A DNA stretch of 64,000 nt from DAOTVC01 sp034437215 (GCA_034437215.1 DAOTVC010000039.1:86692-150691); one strand, 5' to 3'. Shown: positions 17,271 to 24,951, numbered from the stretch's first letter. Numbers and translations: made by a program. The notes: generated by a model from the letters alone, not told the origin.

Positions 17271-18389
17271 TCAGAGGCGTGCCGCCACCGCCTCTGCCAT
17301 CTCCAGCGTGGTGTTGTTGCCGCCCAGATCGTAGGTTCGTACGCGACCCTCCGCAATCACCCCGGCTATCGCCTCCTCCAGCGCCTCGGCCCTCTCCGTC
17401 TCGCCCAGCCAGCTCAGCATGAGCCGGGTCGCCAGGAGCATGGCGGTAGGGTTGACCTTGTACATGCCCGCGTACTTGGGAGCGGAGCCGTGGGTAGGCT
17501 CGAAGACCGCGAAGTCGTCTCCGATGTTGCCGCTGGCTGCGAAGCCCAGCCCCCCGACCAGCTGCGCCGCCAGATCGGACATGATGTCCCCGAACATGTT
17601 GCTGGCGACGAGCACGCCATAGTCCTGTGGGTTCTTGATCAGCCACATCGCCATGGCATCCACGTTGGTCTCCCAGAGATCGATCCCCGAGAACTCGTCG
17701 GCGATCTTGCGGGCCTCGCGCACCATAAGACCCGAGGTCTCGCGGATGACGTTGGGCTTCTCCACGAGCGTTACCGTGGGATAGCCGTGTTCGCGAGCGT
17801 ACTCGAAGGCCTTGCGCACGATGCGGCGGCATCCTTCGCGGGTGAAGATGCGGCAGGAGAGGGCAATATCGTCCGACGAGACGCCGGCGAAGGCGGACAT
17901 ACCGGCGCTGTGCGCCTCCAAGGTTGCACGGACGGCGTCGGGCAGCGGGTGGAACTCCACCCCGGCGTAGAGCCCCTGGGTGTTCTCCCGGAAGACCACC
18001 AGGTCGATGTCGTCGCGGTAGTTGAGGGGATTGCCCTCGAAGGCCCGGCAGGGGCGCAGGTTGACGTAGAGGTCGAAGCGCTGGCGCAGCCTGACGATGG
18101 GGCTGCGGTAGACCAGATCCTTCCCCTGCAGCTCCGGGCAGAGCTCCGCCGCAGCCTCCTCCTTCGGTTTGGAGGTGATGGCGGCGAAGAGAGCACAGTC
18201 GCAGGTCTTCAGGATGTCGATGGTGCGTTGAGGCAGGGGGTCTCCCTCCTGGCACCAGAACTCCCACCCAATGTCCGCGGGCACGTACTCGGCGTCCAGA
18301 GCGATCTTGTCCAGAACGATGCTTGCAGCATCCATGACGTCGTTGCCGATGCCGTCTCCGGGCATCCAGGCGATGCGGTACTTTGACAT
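17271..18389 (-). CDS. Isocitrate/isopropylmalate-family decarboxylating dehydrogenase
   Basis: Beta-decarboxylating dehydrogenase (372 aa) acting on a 2-R-3-hydroxy di- or tricarboxylate. Features: IAWMPGDGIGNDV at the N-terminus, substrate-binding segment YRSPIVRLRQRFDLYVNLRP, Tyr/Lys active-site region and the metal-binding SNMFGDIMSDLAAQLVGG. The Ser in RSPIV is isocitrate-dehydrogenase-like. The cofactor loop reads HGSAPKYAG; Lys-Tyr at this point is the NADP-type pair in E. coli Icd, whereas NAD enzymes usually have Asp. It is the last enzyme gene of the operon. Isocitrate, methylisocitrate or homoisocitrate are all possible. ATG at 18389 follows AAGGAG. Confidence 0.88.
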   Translation of the reverse strand: MSKYRIAWMPGDGIGNDVMDAASIVLDKIALDAEYVPADIGWEFWCQEGDPLPQRTIDILKTCDCALFAAITSKPKEEAAAELCPELQGKDLVYRSPIVRLRQRFDLYVNLRPCRAFEGNPLNYRDDIDLVVFRENTQGLYAGVEFHPLPDAVRATLEAHSAGMSAFAGVSSDDIALSCRIFTREGCRRIVRKAFEYAREHGYPTVTLVEKPNVIRETSGLMVREARKIADEFSGIDLWETNVDAMAMWLIKNPQDYGVLVASNMFGDIMSDLAAQLVGGLGFAASGNIGDDFAVFEPTHGSAPKYAGMYKVNPTAMLLATRLMLSWLGETERAEALEEAIAGVIAEGRVRTYDLGGNNTTLEMAEAVAARL

Positions 18390-18482
18390 AGTCAACTCCT
18401 TCTATACTGATTTTGTTTGTAGTAAGGCACGGAACGCAGTGCAGTGCCGTAGCCACGCCACTCCGCTGCGCTACGTGGCTAA
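18390..18482. repeat. Palindromic spacer between leuD-like and dehydrogenase genes
   Basis: The gap holds nested inverted repeats, including TAGCCACG ... CGTGGCTA (about 18460-18482) and a GGCAC ... GTGCC pair just upstream. It may form an intercistronic RNA hairpin. Confidence 0.5.
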
Positions 18483-18977
18483 CTACAAGCCCAATTGTCT
18501 GCGCACGTGGGGGATGAGCCCGCCATCGTCGAGAATCTCCATCACCTGCGGCGAGAGGGGGGGGAAGGTGTAGCGGGCGCGGGGCGTGGTGACGGTCCCT
18601 GCAGCGAAGTCGATGGTGATCTTGTCTCCGCTCTCCACGCTCTCCACGGCGTCGCAGGTGACGATGGGCAGGGCGTGGTTGATGCAGTTGCGGAAGTAGA
18701 TGCGGGCGAAACTCCGGGCGACGATGGCCCCCACCCCCGCCTGCTTGAGACAGATGACCGCCTGCTCCCGGGAGCTTCCGCAGCCCCAGTTGCTGCCCGC
18801 GACGATGATGTCGCCGGGTTGCACCTGCTCGGCAAAGCCGGGGTCGAGGTCCTCGAGGGCGTGCTCCGCCATCTCCGCCGGATCGGTGATGCTGTAGGTA
18901 TACTTGCCCGGGAAGATGACGTCGGTGTTCACGTCGTCGCCGTAGACCCAGACGCGTCCTGCGATCGTTGTCTGCAT
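18483..18977 (-). CDS. LeuD-type small subunit of an aconitase-superfamily hydro-lyase (pair 1)
   Basis: Small subunit (164 aa) that swivels onto the LeuC-type partner encoded at 18997-20250. It has the swivelling-domain motif GSNWGCGSSREQAV and ARSFARIYFRNCINHALPIV. The substrate-specificity loop reads YTYS (residues 26-29) in DVIFPGKYTYSITDP. By family knowledge isopropylmalate isomerase and homoaconitase carry YLV- or YLR-type loops here, so the substrate may differ. RBS GGGAGGAATTT precedes the ATG; the gap to its large-subunit gene is 19 bases. Confidence 0.9.
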   Translation of the reverse strand: MQTTIAGRVWVYGDDVNTDVIFPGKYTYSITDPAEMAEHALEDLDPGFAEQVQPGDIIVAGSNWGCGSSREQAVICLKQAGVGAIVARSFARIYFRNCINHALPIVTCDAVESVESGDKITIDFAAGTVTTPRARYTFPPLSPQVMEILDDGGLIPHVRRQLGL

Positions 18978-18996
18978 AAATTCCTCCCGTGAAGAG

Positions 18997-20250
18997 TCAA
19001 ACGTCCCGTGGATCGGTGATGAGCCCGGTGAGCGCCGACGCCGCGACGGTCGCAGGGCTGCCCAGGTAGATAAAGGCCTCTTTCGATCCCATGCGCCCCT
19101 TGAAGTTACGGTTTGCCGTGGAGAGGGTCACCTCGGCGGGCGCCATACAGCCCTCGTGAGCCCCCAGGCAGGGGCCACACCCGGGATTCAGCAGCGTCGC
19201 ACCCGCCGCGACGAGGTCGCGCACCAGCCCCTCCTCGATGGCGCCGAGCAGCACCTCCCGGGAGGCGGGGAGCACCAGCAGGCGCACCCCCTCGGCGACC
19301 TGCCGACCGCGCAGAATCTCGGCGGCGGCGCGCAGATCCTCCAGGCGCCCGTTGGTGCAGGTGCCGATGAGGGCCTGGTCGATGCGGGTGCCCTGCACCT
19401 CACCGACGGGGACGACGTTGTCCACGGTGTGGGGGCGGGCCACCTGGGGCTCGATCTCGCCCGCGTCGAACTCGATGACCTGCGCGTACTCGGCGTCGGG
19501 ATCGGCGCAGAGCGCCTCGAAGTCGCGCTCCACCCGACCCGCCAGCCACTCCAAGGTCGTCGCGTCGGGCTCGACGACGGCGTTCTTGGCCCCCATCTCC
19601 GCCGCCATGTTGGTGAGCACCATCCGCCCGGCGACGCTCAGCGCTTCGATGGCCTCACCCGCGAACTCCACCGAGACGTAGTTGGCGCCGTCCGCTCCCA
19701 GGGTGCCGATGACGTGCAGGATGAGGTCCTTGGTCGAGACGCGCGGGGGCAGCGTCCCGTGGACGACCACGCGTAGCGTCTCCGGCACCCGCAGCCAGAT
19801 CTCGCCGGTCGCCATCACCGCCGCCGCCTCCGTCCGCCCGATGCCCGCCGCGAAGGCGCCGAAGGCGCCCGCCGTCGGCGTGTGGGAGTCGCTGCCGACG
19901 ATCAGTCCGCCGGGCCAGGCGTGCCCCTTCTCCGCCAGCACCTGGTGACAGATCCCCTCCCCGACGTCGTAGAAGGCCTCGATCCCCTGCTCGGCGACGA
20001 ACTCGCGGATGATCTTGTGATTCGTGGCGTAGGTTTCGTTCGCCGCCGGCGCGACGTGGTCGAGCACGATAACGTTCATCGAGGGGTCCGCCACCCGCTC
20101 CACGCCGATTCTCCGAAACTTCGTGGAGATATCGGCGGTGTTGTCGTGGGTGAGGAGCCTATCGGGGCGCACCGTGACGATCTGACCCGGCACCACGTGC
20201 TCCAGCCCCGCCCTGCGTGCCAGCACTTTCTCGGCAAATGTATAGCCCAT
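18997..20250 (-). CDS. LeuC-type large subunit of an aconitase-superfamily hydro-lyase (pair 1)
   Basis: [4Fe-4S] hydro-lyase catalytic subunit (417 aa) for stereospecific dehydration/hydration of a hydroxy-tricarboxylate. The three cluster cysteines are present: IGTCTNGR (C298) and NPGCGPC (C358, C361). The N-terminal substrate region includes GSDSHTPTAGAFGAFAAG. The length matches the LeuC/homoaconitase/AcnX-like two-subunit type rather than monomeric aconitase. ATG at 20250 is chosen because AGGAG lies six bases upstream. It is one of two divergent LeuC paralogues in the operon, and its 235-270 region is a normal helix-forming segment, unlike the paralogue. Confidence 0.92.
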   Translation of the reverse strand: MGYTFAEKVLARRAGLEHVVPGQIVTVRPDRLLTHDNTADISTKFRRIGVERVADPSMNVIVLDHVAPAANETYATNHKIIREFVAEQGIEAFYDVGEGICHQVLAEKGHAWPGGLIVGSDSHTPTAGAFGAFAAGIGRTEAAAVMATGEIWLRVPETLRVVVHGTLPPRVSTKDLILHVIGTLGADGANYVSVEFAGEAIEALSVAGRMVLTNMAAEMGAKNAVVEPDATTLEWLAGRVERDFEALCADPDAEYAQVIEFDAGEIEPQVARPHTVDNVVPVGEVQGTRIDQALIGTCTNGRLEDLRAAAEILRGRQVAEGVRLLVLPASREVLLGAIEEGLVRDLVAAGATLLNPGCGPCLGAHEGCMAPAEVTLSTANRNFKGRMGSKEAFIYLGSPATVAASALTGLITDPRDV

Positions 20251-20271
20251 AGACAACTCCTGATGTGAGTG

Positions 20272-20337
20272 AACGTCAAAGGTCGAAGGTCAGGTCGCCG
20301 TGTGACATTAGACGTTCGACTTTAGACATGCGACACC
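20272..20337. repeat. Heptanucleotide degenerate repeat array
   Basis: Period-7 units (GTCAAAG, GTCGAAG, then TGACATT, AGACGTT, CGACTTT, AGACATG, CGACACC) fill the gap between the two hydro-lyase pairs. Confidence 0.75.
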
Positions 20338-20861
20338 AACTCAGAACCATATGCAAATAAACTCCCCGCCTGATAGATCTCCATCTGCACCCGCGAGAAG
20401 GGCTCGGCCCGGAAGGTCTCTTCGCCGTTGAGCACCAGCGCTCCCGTCTCGAAGTTGACCTGCAGCCGCTCCCCCGTGCGGAAGCGCGCACCGACCTCCG
20501 GCAGATCGGGGAAGGTGACGATCGCCAGGCCCGAGTTGATGGCGTTGCGCTTGTAGATGGCGCCGAAGCTCGCGGCGACGAGGGCGCCGATCCCCAGGGC
20601 GCGGAAGGTGTCCACGGCCTGCTGGCGGGAGGAGCCCGCGCCGAAGTTGCGCCCCGCCATCACCATATCGCCCGGCTCTGCGCGCCGCGAAAAGTCCTCC
20701 CACCCCCGCAGGTTGTCGAGGGCGTACTGCCCCATCTCCGCCACCTCGGTGATGTGGAGATAGCGGTTGTGGAAGATCATGTCGGTGTCGATGTCGTCGT
20801 AGAGGTTGCCCTCGGGATCGGTAAGGACCCAGAGGCGTCCTTCTGTCTCTGTAGATCTCAC
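20322..20861 (-). CDS. LeuD-type small subunit of an aconitase-superfamily hydro-lyase (pair 2)
   Basis: Small subunit (179 aa). It has GRNFGAGSSRQQAV in place of the more common GCGSSRE, and SFGAIYKRNAINSGLAIV. The specificity loop reads YLHI (residues 34-37), different from pair 1. The frame is open further upstream, but GTG at 20861 overlaps the stop of the large-subunit gene (GTGA) and follows AGGAGG, so translation is coupled to it. The C-terminal end, near 20330-20340, borders the heptanucleotide array. Confidence 0.9.
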   Translation of the reverse strand: MRSTETEGRLWVLTDPEGNLYDDIDTDMIFHNRYLHITEVAEMGQYALDNLRGWEDFSRRAEPGDMVMAGRNFGAGSSRQQAVDTFRALGIGALVAASFGAIYKRNAINSGLAIVTFPDLPEVGARFRTGERLQVNFETGALVLNGEETFRAEPFSRVQMEIYQAGSLFAYGSELVSHV

Positions 20862-22156
20862 ACTACCTCCTGTTGCGGTACCGTGATCTCTCCCCCGAGC
20901 GCCGACCACGCGGCCGTCAGGGGGCTGACGAGGTAGGTGTCGCCCCCACCCTGCTTGCCGGGGAAGTTGCGGTTGCTCGTGCTGAGGTTCACTTGCCCCG
21001 CGCCCGTCATCCCCAGGTGCCCCGAGGCACAGCCGCCACAGCCGGGGTTGCTGATGATGAAGCCGGCGTCGAAGAGGGTCTGGAGCACGCCCGAGCGCAA
21101 CAGCTCCTCGTAGACGGAACGGGTGGCGGGCACGACCGTCGCCATGACGTGCGGGGCGATCCGCTGCCCCTGCACTACCTCCGCCACGGCGGCGAAGTCC
21201 TCGAAGCGCCCGTTGGTGCAGGAGCCGAGGAAGACGCTGTCGATGCGCAGCCCCGCCAGCTCCCGCACGGGCCTCACGTGGGTGGGACCGGGCGGGCAGG
21301 CGATGAGCGGCTCGAGGTCGGTGACGTCGACGGTGACGGTCTCAGCGTAAGGTGCATCCAAATCAGGGAGTAGGGAGTAGGAAGTAGGGAGTAGAAAGCC
21401 ATGATCCGGCGATTTGCTGGTTCGCTGAATCGTCGACCCACCGAATCGCTGATGGGTCCATTCGCCGACCGGGAAGCCGATAATGCCCCCCATCTCCGTG
21501 ACCTGGCTCGCCAGGGTGATGCGCCCGGCGAGGTCGAGGGCCTCGATGGCGGGCCCGTAGAACTCGACGGCGCGCCCCAGCGCCCCCTTGGAGCCCAGCG
21601 CGCGGAGCAGGGCGAAGGTGAGGTCGCGGGCGGACCAGGGCCCGGCGGGCAGCCCCTGTACCACCACCTTCATCGTCGGGGGCACCTCGAACCAGGTACG
21701 CCCCGTCTTGAAGGCGAAGGCGATGTCCTGATCGCCCATCCCCTGCCCGAAGGCGCCGACGGCGCCCAGGACGTTGAGGTGGCTGTCGGTGCCGACGAAG
21801 GTCGAGCCGGGGTAGGCAAGCCCCTCCTCGATGGCGACGTGAGAGCCGATCCCGGCATTCACGTCGTAGACCTCGATCCCCTGCTCGCGGGCAAAGGCGC
21901 GGCAGATCTGCTGGTTCTCCGCGTAGGGGATGTTGCTGGGCGGCACCACCAGATCGAAGGTGAAGAAGGTCCGGGCAGGGTCGGCGACGGGGCTGCCGCC
22001 GTAGTGCTTGCGGTAGTTCTTGACGACGTTGGCCCCCGCGAAGTCGCGCGCCGTCCGCACGTCGAGATCGAGCCAGATGATGTTGCCGGGCTCGACGGCG
22101 ACGTCGCTCGAGTTGTGCGCCTCGAAGATCTTCTGGATGATGGTCCTTCCGCTCAT
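20858..22156 (-). CDS. LeuC-type large subunit of an aconitase-superfamily hydro-lyase (pair 2)
   Basis: Catalytic [4Fe-4S] subunit (432 aa). Cluster cysteines: LGSCTNGR (C313) and NPGCGGC (C373, C376). It has the substrate segment GTDSHLNVLGAVGAFGQGM. Residues about 235-267 (from HQRFGGSTIQRTSKS to SYSLLPDLD) are encoded by heptanucleotide repeat DNA and do not resemble the corresponding helix of the pair-1 protein. The insertion keeps the frame and lies outside the cluster motifs, so the protein is probably still active. RBS GGGAGCAATCT precedes the ATG. It is followed by its small subunit with a 4-base overlap. Confidence 0.9.
   Translation of the reverse strand: MSGRTIIQKIFEAHNSSDVAVEPGNIIWLDLDVRTARDFAGANVVKNYRKHYGGSPVADPARTFFTFDLVVPPSNIPYAENQQICRAFAREQGIEVYDVNAGIGSHVAIEEGLAYPGSTFVGTDSHLNVLGAVGAFGQGMGDQDIAFAFKTGRTWFEVPPTMKVVVQGLPAGPWSARDLTFALLRALGSKGALGRAVEFYGPAIEALDLAGRITLASQVTEMGGIIGFPVGEWTHQRFGGSTIQRTSKSPDHGFLLPTSYSLLPDLDAPYAETVTVDVTDLEPLIACPPGPTHVRPVRELAGLRIDSVFLGSCTNGRFEDFAAVAEVVQGQRIAPHVMATVVPATRSVYEELLRSGVLQTLFDAGFIISNPGCGGCASGHLGMTGAGQVNLSTSNRNFPGKQGGGDTYLVSPLTAAWSALGGEITVPQQEVV
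21361..21465. repeat. Heptanucleotide repeat captured inside the pair-2 large-subunit gene
   Basis: Period-7 units GGGAGTA (x3, one GGAAGTA) and then TTCGCTG / AATCGTC / CGAATCG-type units lie inside the coding frame. The element encodes the atypical 235-267 segment of the protein. Confidence 0.75.
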
Positions 22157-22166
22157 AGATTGCTCC

Positions 22167-22229
22167 CGAAAACTGGAAACTGGAAACTGGATGCTGGATG
22201 CTGGATGCTGGAAACTGGATGCTGGGTGA
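22167..22229. repeat. Heptanucleotide array CTGGAAA/CTGGATG
   Basis: Eight or more clean period-7 units (CTGGAAA, CTGGATG, CTGGGTG) between the HD-like gene and the pair-2 large-subunit gene. Confidence 0.85.
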
Positions 22230-22802
22230 CTAACCGAAGGTGGCGGCGAGTTCCTTACCCTCCGCCAGCCCCTTGACGGCTTCGAAGCTGATGAAGTCGG
22301 CGTGGTGGACGATGGTGGACTCCGTGGAACGCTGCACCTTGGCCCCCTCCCCGGCGTGGGAGGCGATGATGTGCTGCACCTCGGCGGGGAGACCGCAGCG
22401 CGCCGCCAGCTCCATGCCCGTGAAGGGGTGGCGCAGCAACCGGCCCGCCGGCGTCTGGACGAAGACGCCCTCCTCGCGGCGCTCGTACTCCAGCAGCTTC
22501 CCGACGTCGCGCAGGATGCCGCCGGAGATCAGGATGTCCATGTCCACCGGCAGGCGCTCGCCGTAGAGCGCCGTCAGCACCTCCGCCGACTCGATGGCCA
22601 TCTGGGCCACGGCGCGCGTGTGCTCGATGAAGTTCACCGGACAGGGATCGATAAGCAGCGTGAAGGGCATGGCCTGCAGATCCGCCAGCGTCCAGCCACC
22701 CTCCTCCATCGCCAGCTCCCAGGTGCGGAGGCTCTTCTCGCGCAGATCGTCATCCGCGATCAAACCGAACTCCGGGATCAACTCCACTAGTCGTTCTCGC
22801 AT
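22230..22802 (-). CDS. HD-domain-like protein with altered HD dyad
   Basis: A 190-aa protein resembling HD phosphohydrolases. Metal-ligand candidates: His61 (FIEHTRAV), His125 (RHPFTG), His149 (ASHAGEG), His166/167 (IVHHADF). The HD dyad itself reads RD (ISGGILRDVGKLL, Arg98-Asp99), so the canonical His is missing; the codon is CGC, one transition from CAC. The protein may be a variant metal enzyme or a binding/regulatory protein. It lies in the middle of the carboxylate operon between the lyase-like and hydro-lyase genes, a strange place for a nucleotide or phosphate hydrolase. RBS AGGAGG precedes the ATG. Confidence 0.8.
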   Translation of the reverse strand: MRERLVELIPEFGLIADDDLREKSLRTWELAMEEGGWTLADLQAMPFTLLIDPCPVNFIEHTRAVAQMAIESAEVLTALYGERLPVDMDILISGGILRDVGKLLEYERREEGVFVQTPAGRLLRHPFTGMELAARCGLPAEVQHIIASHAGEGAKVQRSTESTIVHHADFISFEAVKGLAEGKELAATFG

Positions 22803-22813
22803 GGTATCCTCCT

Positions 22814-22898
22814 GGAAAGTCGAATGTCAAACGTCGAAAGTCCTGGGTAACCAAACTGACCTTTGACTTTCGACCTGGGACTTTAGTCTAAAGAGCGC
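22814..22898. repeat. Heptanucleotide array between lyase-like and HD-like genes
   Basis: Units GTCGAAT, GTCAAAC, GTCGAAA, then TGACCTT, TGACTTT, CGACCTG, GGACTTT. The stop codon of the lyase-like gene (22883-22885) falls within the array. Confidence 0.75.
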
Positions 22899-23662
22899 TC
22901 CTCCGGGCCATCGTACGCCTGCGCCGTCGGTGAGATACGCCGCATGGGCCGTTGGTGGACCAGCTCGTCGAAGACATGGGCGGTGAGGCCCACGGTGCGG
23001 GCGATGGCGAAGAAGCCATTGCCCATCTCCGGCGGGAAGCCCATCTCGCAGAGCAGGGCTGCGATGGCGCCGTCGACGTTGAGGGGCAGATCCCGCCCCA
23101 GCAGTTCCCGCATGGCCTCGCGAATGGCCCGCGCCATCTCGACGTACTCACCCGCCACGCCCTCCTCCTCGGCGATACCGAAGAGCCGGGCGGTGCGGGG
23201 ATCGGCGCTGTGCAGGCGGTGACCATAGCCGGGGAGACGCCGGTGCGCCGCCCGCGCCTCCGAGACGACCTCCCGGGCCACCTCGAGGGGCTCGGCATCC
23301 CAGGTCCGCCTGCGCTCCACCGCTTCCAGGAGCACCTGCATGCAGCCCTCGATGGCGCCCCCGTGGTGACGGTTGATGGTCATGATACCCGCAGCGATGC
23401 CCGTCGTGAGGGGCGCCCCGCCCGAGGCCACCGTCCGCGCCGCCAGCGCCGAGGGGGGCGTGCCGCCGTGGTCGACGCTGGAGACGAGGAGCGCGTCCAT
23501 CAGCCGCCCCTCACCTTCCGTGGGCAGCTCACCCTTCAATACGAGATAGACGATGTGGGCGAAGGGGACGCGCCCCATAAGCTCGTCGATGCGGTAGCCG
23601 CGCACCGCGACCTTGTTGGGCTCGACCTGGGTGATGGGTTGGCTCCACGTTTGTTCAGTCAT
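22883..23662 (-). CDS. Citryl-CoA lyase-like (short citrate synthase family) protein
   Basis: Citrate-synthase-fold protein of 259 aa, much shorter than citrate synthase (about 430 aa) and the size of citryl-CoA lyase (Ccl) of Hydrogenobacter-type reductive TCA cycles. The three catalytic positions of the family are kept: His100 (HHGGAIEG), His148 (GYGHRLHSADPR) and Asp197 (LNVDGA). ARTVGLTAHVFDELVHQRPMRR matches the C-terminal CoA/substrate helix. The expected reaction is cleavage or formation of citryl-CoA (or a methyl/homo analogue) to oxaloacetate plus acyl-CoA. The neighbours encode the two subunits of a CoA ligase, the arrangement needed for citryl-CoA synthetase/lyase. RBS GAGGAGTCT precedes the ATG. 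Confidence 0.85.
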   Translation of the reverse strand: MTEQTWSQPITQVEPNKVAVRGYRIDELMGRVPFAHIVYLVLKGELPTEGEGRLMDALLVSSVDHGGTPPSALAARTVASGGAPLTTGIAAGIMTINRHHGGAIEGCMQVLLEAVERRRTWDAEPLEVAREVVSEARAAHRRLPGYGHRLHSADPRTARLFGIAEEEGVAGEYVEMARAIREAMRELLGRDLPLNVDGAIAALLCEMGFPPEMGNGFFAIARTVGLTAHVFDELVHQRPMRRISPTAQAYDGPEERSLD

Positions 23663-23679
23663 AGACTCCTCTAAAATCC

Positions 23680-23757
23680 GGGTCGAAGGTCAAAGGTCTA
23701 AAGTCAGAGGTCAAGGTCATCAAGGACTTTTGACGTCTGACTCGTGATTCGTGATTC
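23680..23757. repeat. Heptanucleotide array between CoA-ligase alpha-like and lyase-like genes
   Basis: Units GTCGAAG, GTCAAAG, GTCTAAA, GTCAGAG, then TGACGTC, TGACTCG, TGATTCG, TGATTCT fill the whole intercistronic gap. Confidence 0.75.
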
Positions 23758-24660
23758 TCAACCCACCTTCGCCAGCACGTCCTTCGTCGCCGTCGGCAGG
23801 TCCATGAAGGCCTCCACCACCGTCGCCCCCACCTCCCGCAGCCGCTCCACCTTCCCCTCGTAGGTCCCCCGCCCCCCCTCGACGATGGCTCCGGCGTGGG
23901 AGAAGCGGGTGCCGCTCTTGGCCGCCTTCCCTCCAATGAAAGCGACGAGGGGCTTCGTGAAGGCGCCGGCTGCGATGAGGTCGGCGACACGCTCCTCCTG
24001 GCTCGTGCCGATCTCGCCGAACATCACCACGACCTTGGTCTCGGGGTCCCGCTCGAACTCGAGCATCACGTCGGGATGGGGCGTGCCCACCACGGCGTCC
24101 CCGCCCACGTGGACGAGCGTCGTCGCCCCGATCCCCTCGCGGGCCAGGTAGTAGGCCATCGACGAGGTGATCCCCCCGCTGCGCGAGGAGATCCCTACCG
24201 GGCCGGGGAAGAACCAGGAGCGCGCCGAGGCGGCTCGTCCCCCGATCATTCCCAGGACGCCCCTGTCGGGACTGAGGACGCCCAAGGTGTTGGGGCCGAT
24301 GAAGCGCGCGCCCTTCTCCTGAGCCCGCCGGGCGATAGCAAGTACGTCGTAGATGGGCACCCGGTCGGGAACGATGACGAGCAGCTCGATACCGGCGTCG
24401 ATGGCCTCCAGCGCCGCGCTCTTGACCAGCGGGGCCGGGATGTAGAGCACGCTCACGTCCAGGGGGCCGACCTGCTCCCAGGCCTCCTCGACGGTGTCGA
24501 AGACGGGCACGCCCTCGACCTCCTGTCCGCCCCGCCCCGGCGTCACGCCGGCGACGACCTGGGTGCCGTAGTTGCGCATGAGCCTCGTCCGGGTCATCCC
24601 CTCCCGTCCGGTGATGCCCTGCACGAGGACGCGTTTGGTTTGATCGATGAGAATGGCCAT
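23758..24660 (-). CDS. Succinyl/citryl-CoA synthetase alpha-like subunit (SucD/CcsB-like)
   Basis: CoA-binding and ligase domain protein (300 aa). The Rossmann-type CoA-binding N-terminus is VLVQGITGREGMTRTRLMRNYGT. The phosphohistidine loop SHAGAIVEGGRGT carries His255, equivalent to the phosphorylated His of SucD. By family knowledge SucD and CcsB (citryl-CoA synthetase small subunit) share this fold. The adjacent citryl-CoA lyase-like gene favours citrate or an analogue over succinate, but the sequence alone cannot decide. RBS AAGGGG lies before the ATG. Confidence 0.88.
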   Translation of the reverse strand: MAILIDQTKRVLVQGITGREGMTRTRLMRNYGTQVVAGVTPGRGGQEVEGVPVFDTVEEAWEQVGPLDVSVLYIPAPLVKSAALEAIDAGIELLVIVPDRVPIYDVLAIARRAQEKGARFIGPNTLGVLSPDRGVLGMIGGRAASARSWFFPGPVGISSRSGGITSSMAYYLAREGIGATTLVHVGGDAVVGTPHPDVMLEFERDPETKVVVMFGEIGTSQEERVADLIAAGAFTKPLVAFIGGKAAKSGTRFSHAGAIVEGGRGTYEGKVERLREVGATVVEAFMDLPTATKDVLAKVG

Positions 24661-24670
24661 AAAACCCCTT

Positions 24671-24706
24671 AAGAAGTCGAATGTCTAAAGTCGAAAGTCA
24701 GGTGGA
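24671..24706. repeat. Heptanucleotide array (GTCGAAT/GTCTAAA type)
   Basis: Units GTCGAAT, GTCTAAA, GTCGAAA, GTCAGGT; it overlaps the 3' end of the four-helix-bundle pseudogene. Confidence 0.7.
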
Positions 24707-24890
24707 CTTTTCCAGGTACTTAATCAGCCCAGCAACAAGGGAACTAACTTCGGTACATAGGTCATAGAGCGTCCGAAACTCTTCCTCGGAGATATAGCTC
24801 TGACCCAACGCGACGTAAGTAGGTCATCCTGCAGAGTTCCCGCGCCTTTTGCCAGCTTCTTACGTCTTCAAAGCGCTCTATCCTGGTCAT
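24698..24890 (-). pseudogene. Remnant of a four-helix-bundle protein (23S rRNA intervening-sequence/S23 family)
   Basis: The 5' part encodes MTRIERFEDVRSWQKAREL, the typical N-terminus of this family. After a frame change near the middle, LGQSYISEEEFRTLYDLC and SSLVAGLIKYLEKST with a stop match the family's C-terminus. Only about 60 of the usual 115-125 residues remain: the central helices are deleted and the halves are in different frames. It is wedged between the alpha- and beta-like CoA-ligase genes, flanked by heptanucleotide repeats on both sides (24671-24706 and 24905-24951). It is on the same strand as the operon, so it is presumably transcribed but dead. Confidence 0.8.
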
Positions 24891-24904
24891 TCGCCTCCTC
24901 CCGC

Positions 24905-24951
24905 CCCCTGACTTTGGACTTCGGACTTTTGACCTTTGACTCGCAACTCTA
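24905..24951. repeat. Heptanucleotide array (TGACTTT/GGACTTC type)
   Basis: Units TGACTTT, GGACTTC, GGACTTT, TGACCTT, TGACTCG abut the stop of the beta-like CoA-ligase gene. Confidence 0.75.

Noticed and set aside
17271..22156. Plain leucine biosynthesis cluster (leuBCD)
   Set aside because: Two LeuCD pairs, NADP-type dehydrogenase residues, CoA-ligase and lyase genes, no leuA, and unusual LeuD loops argue against it.
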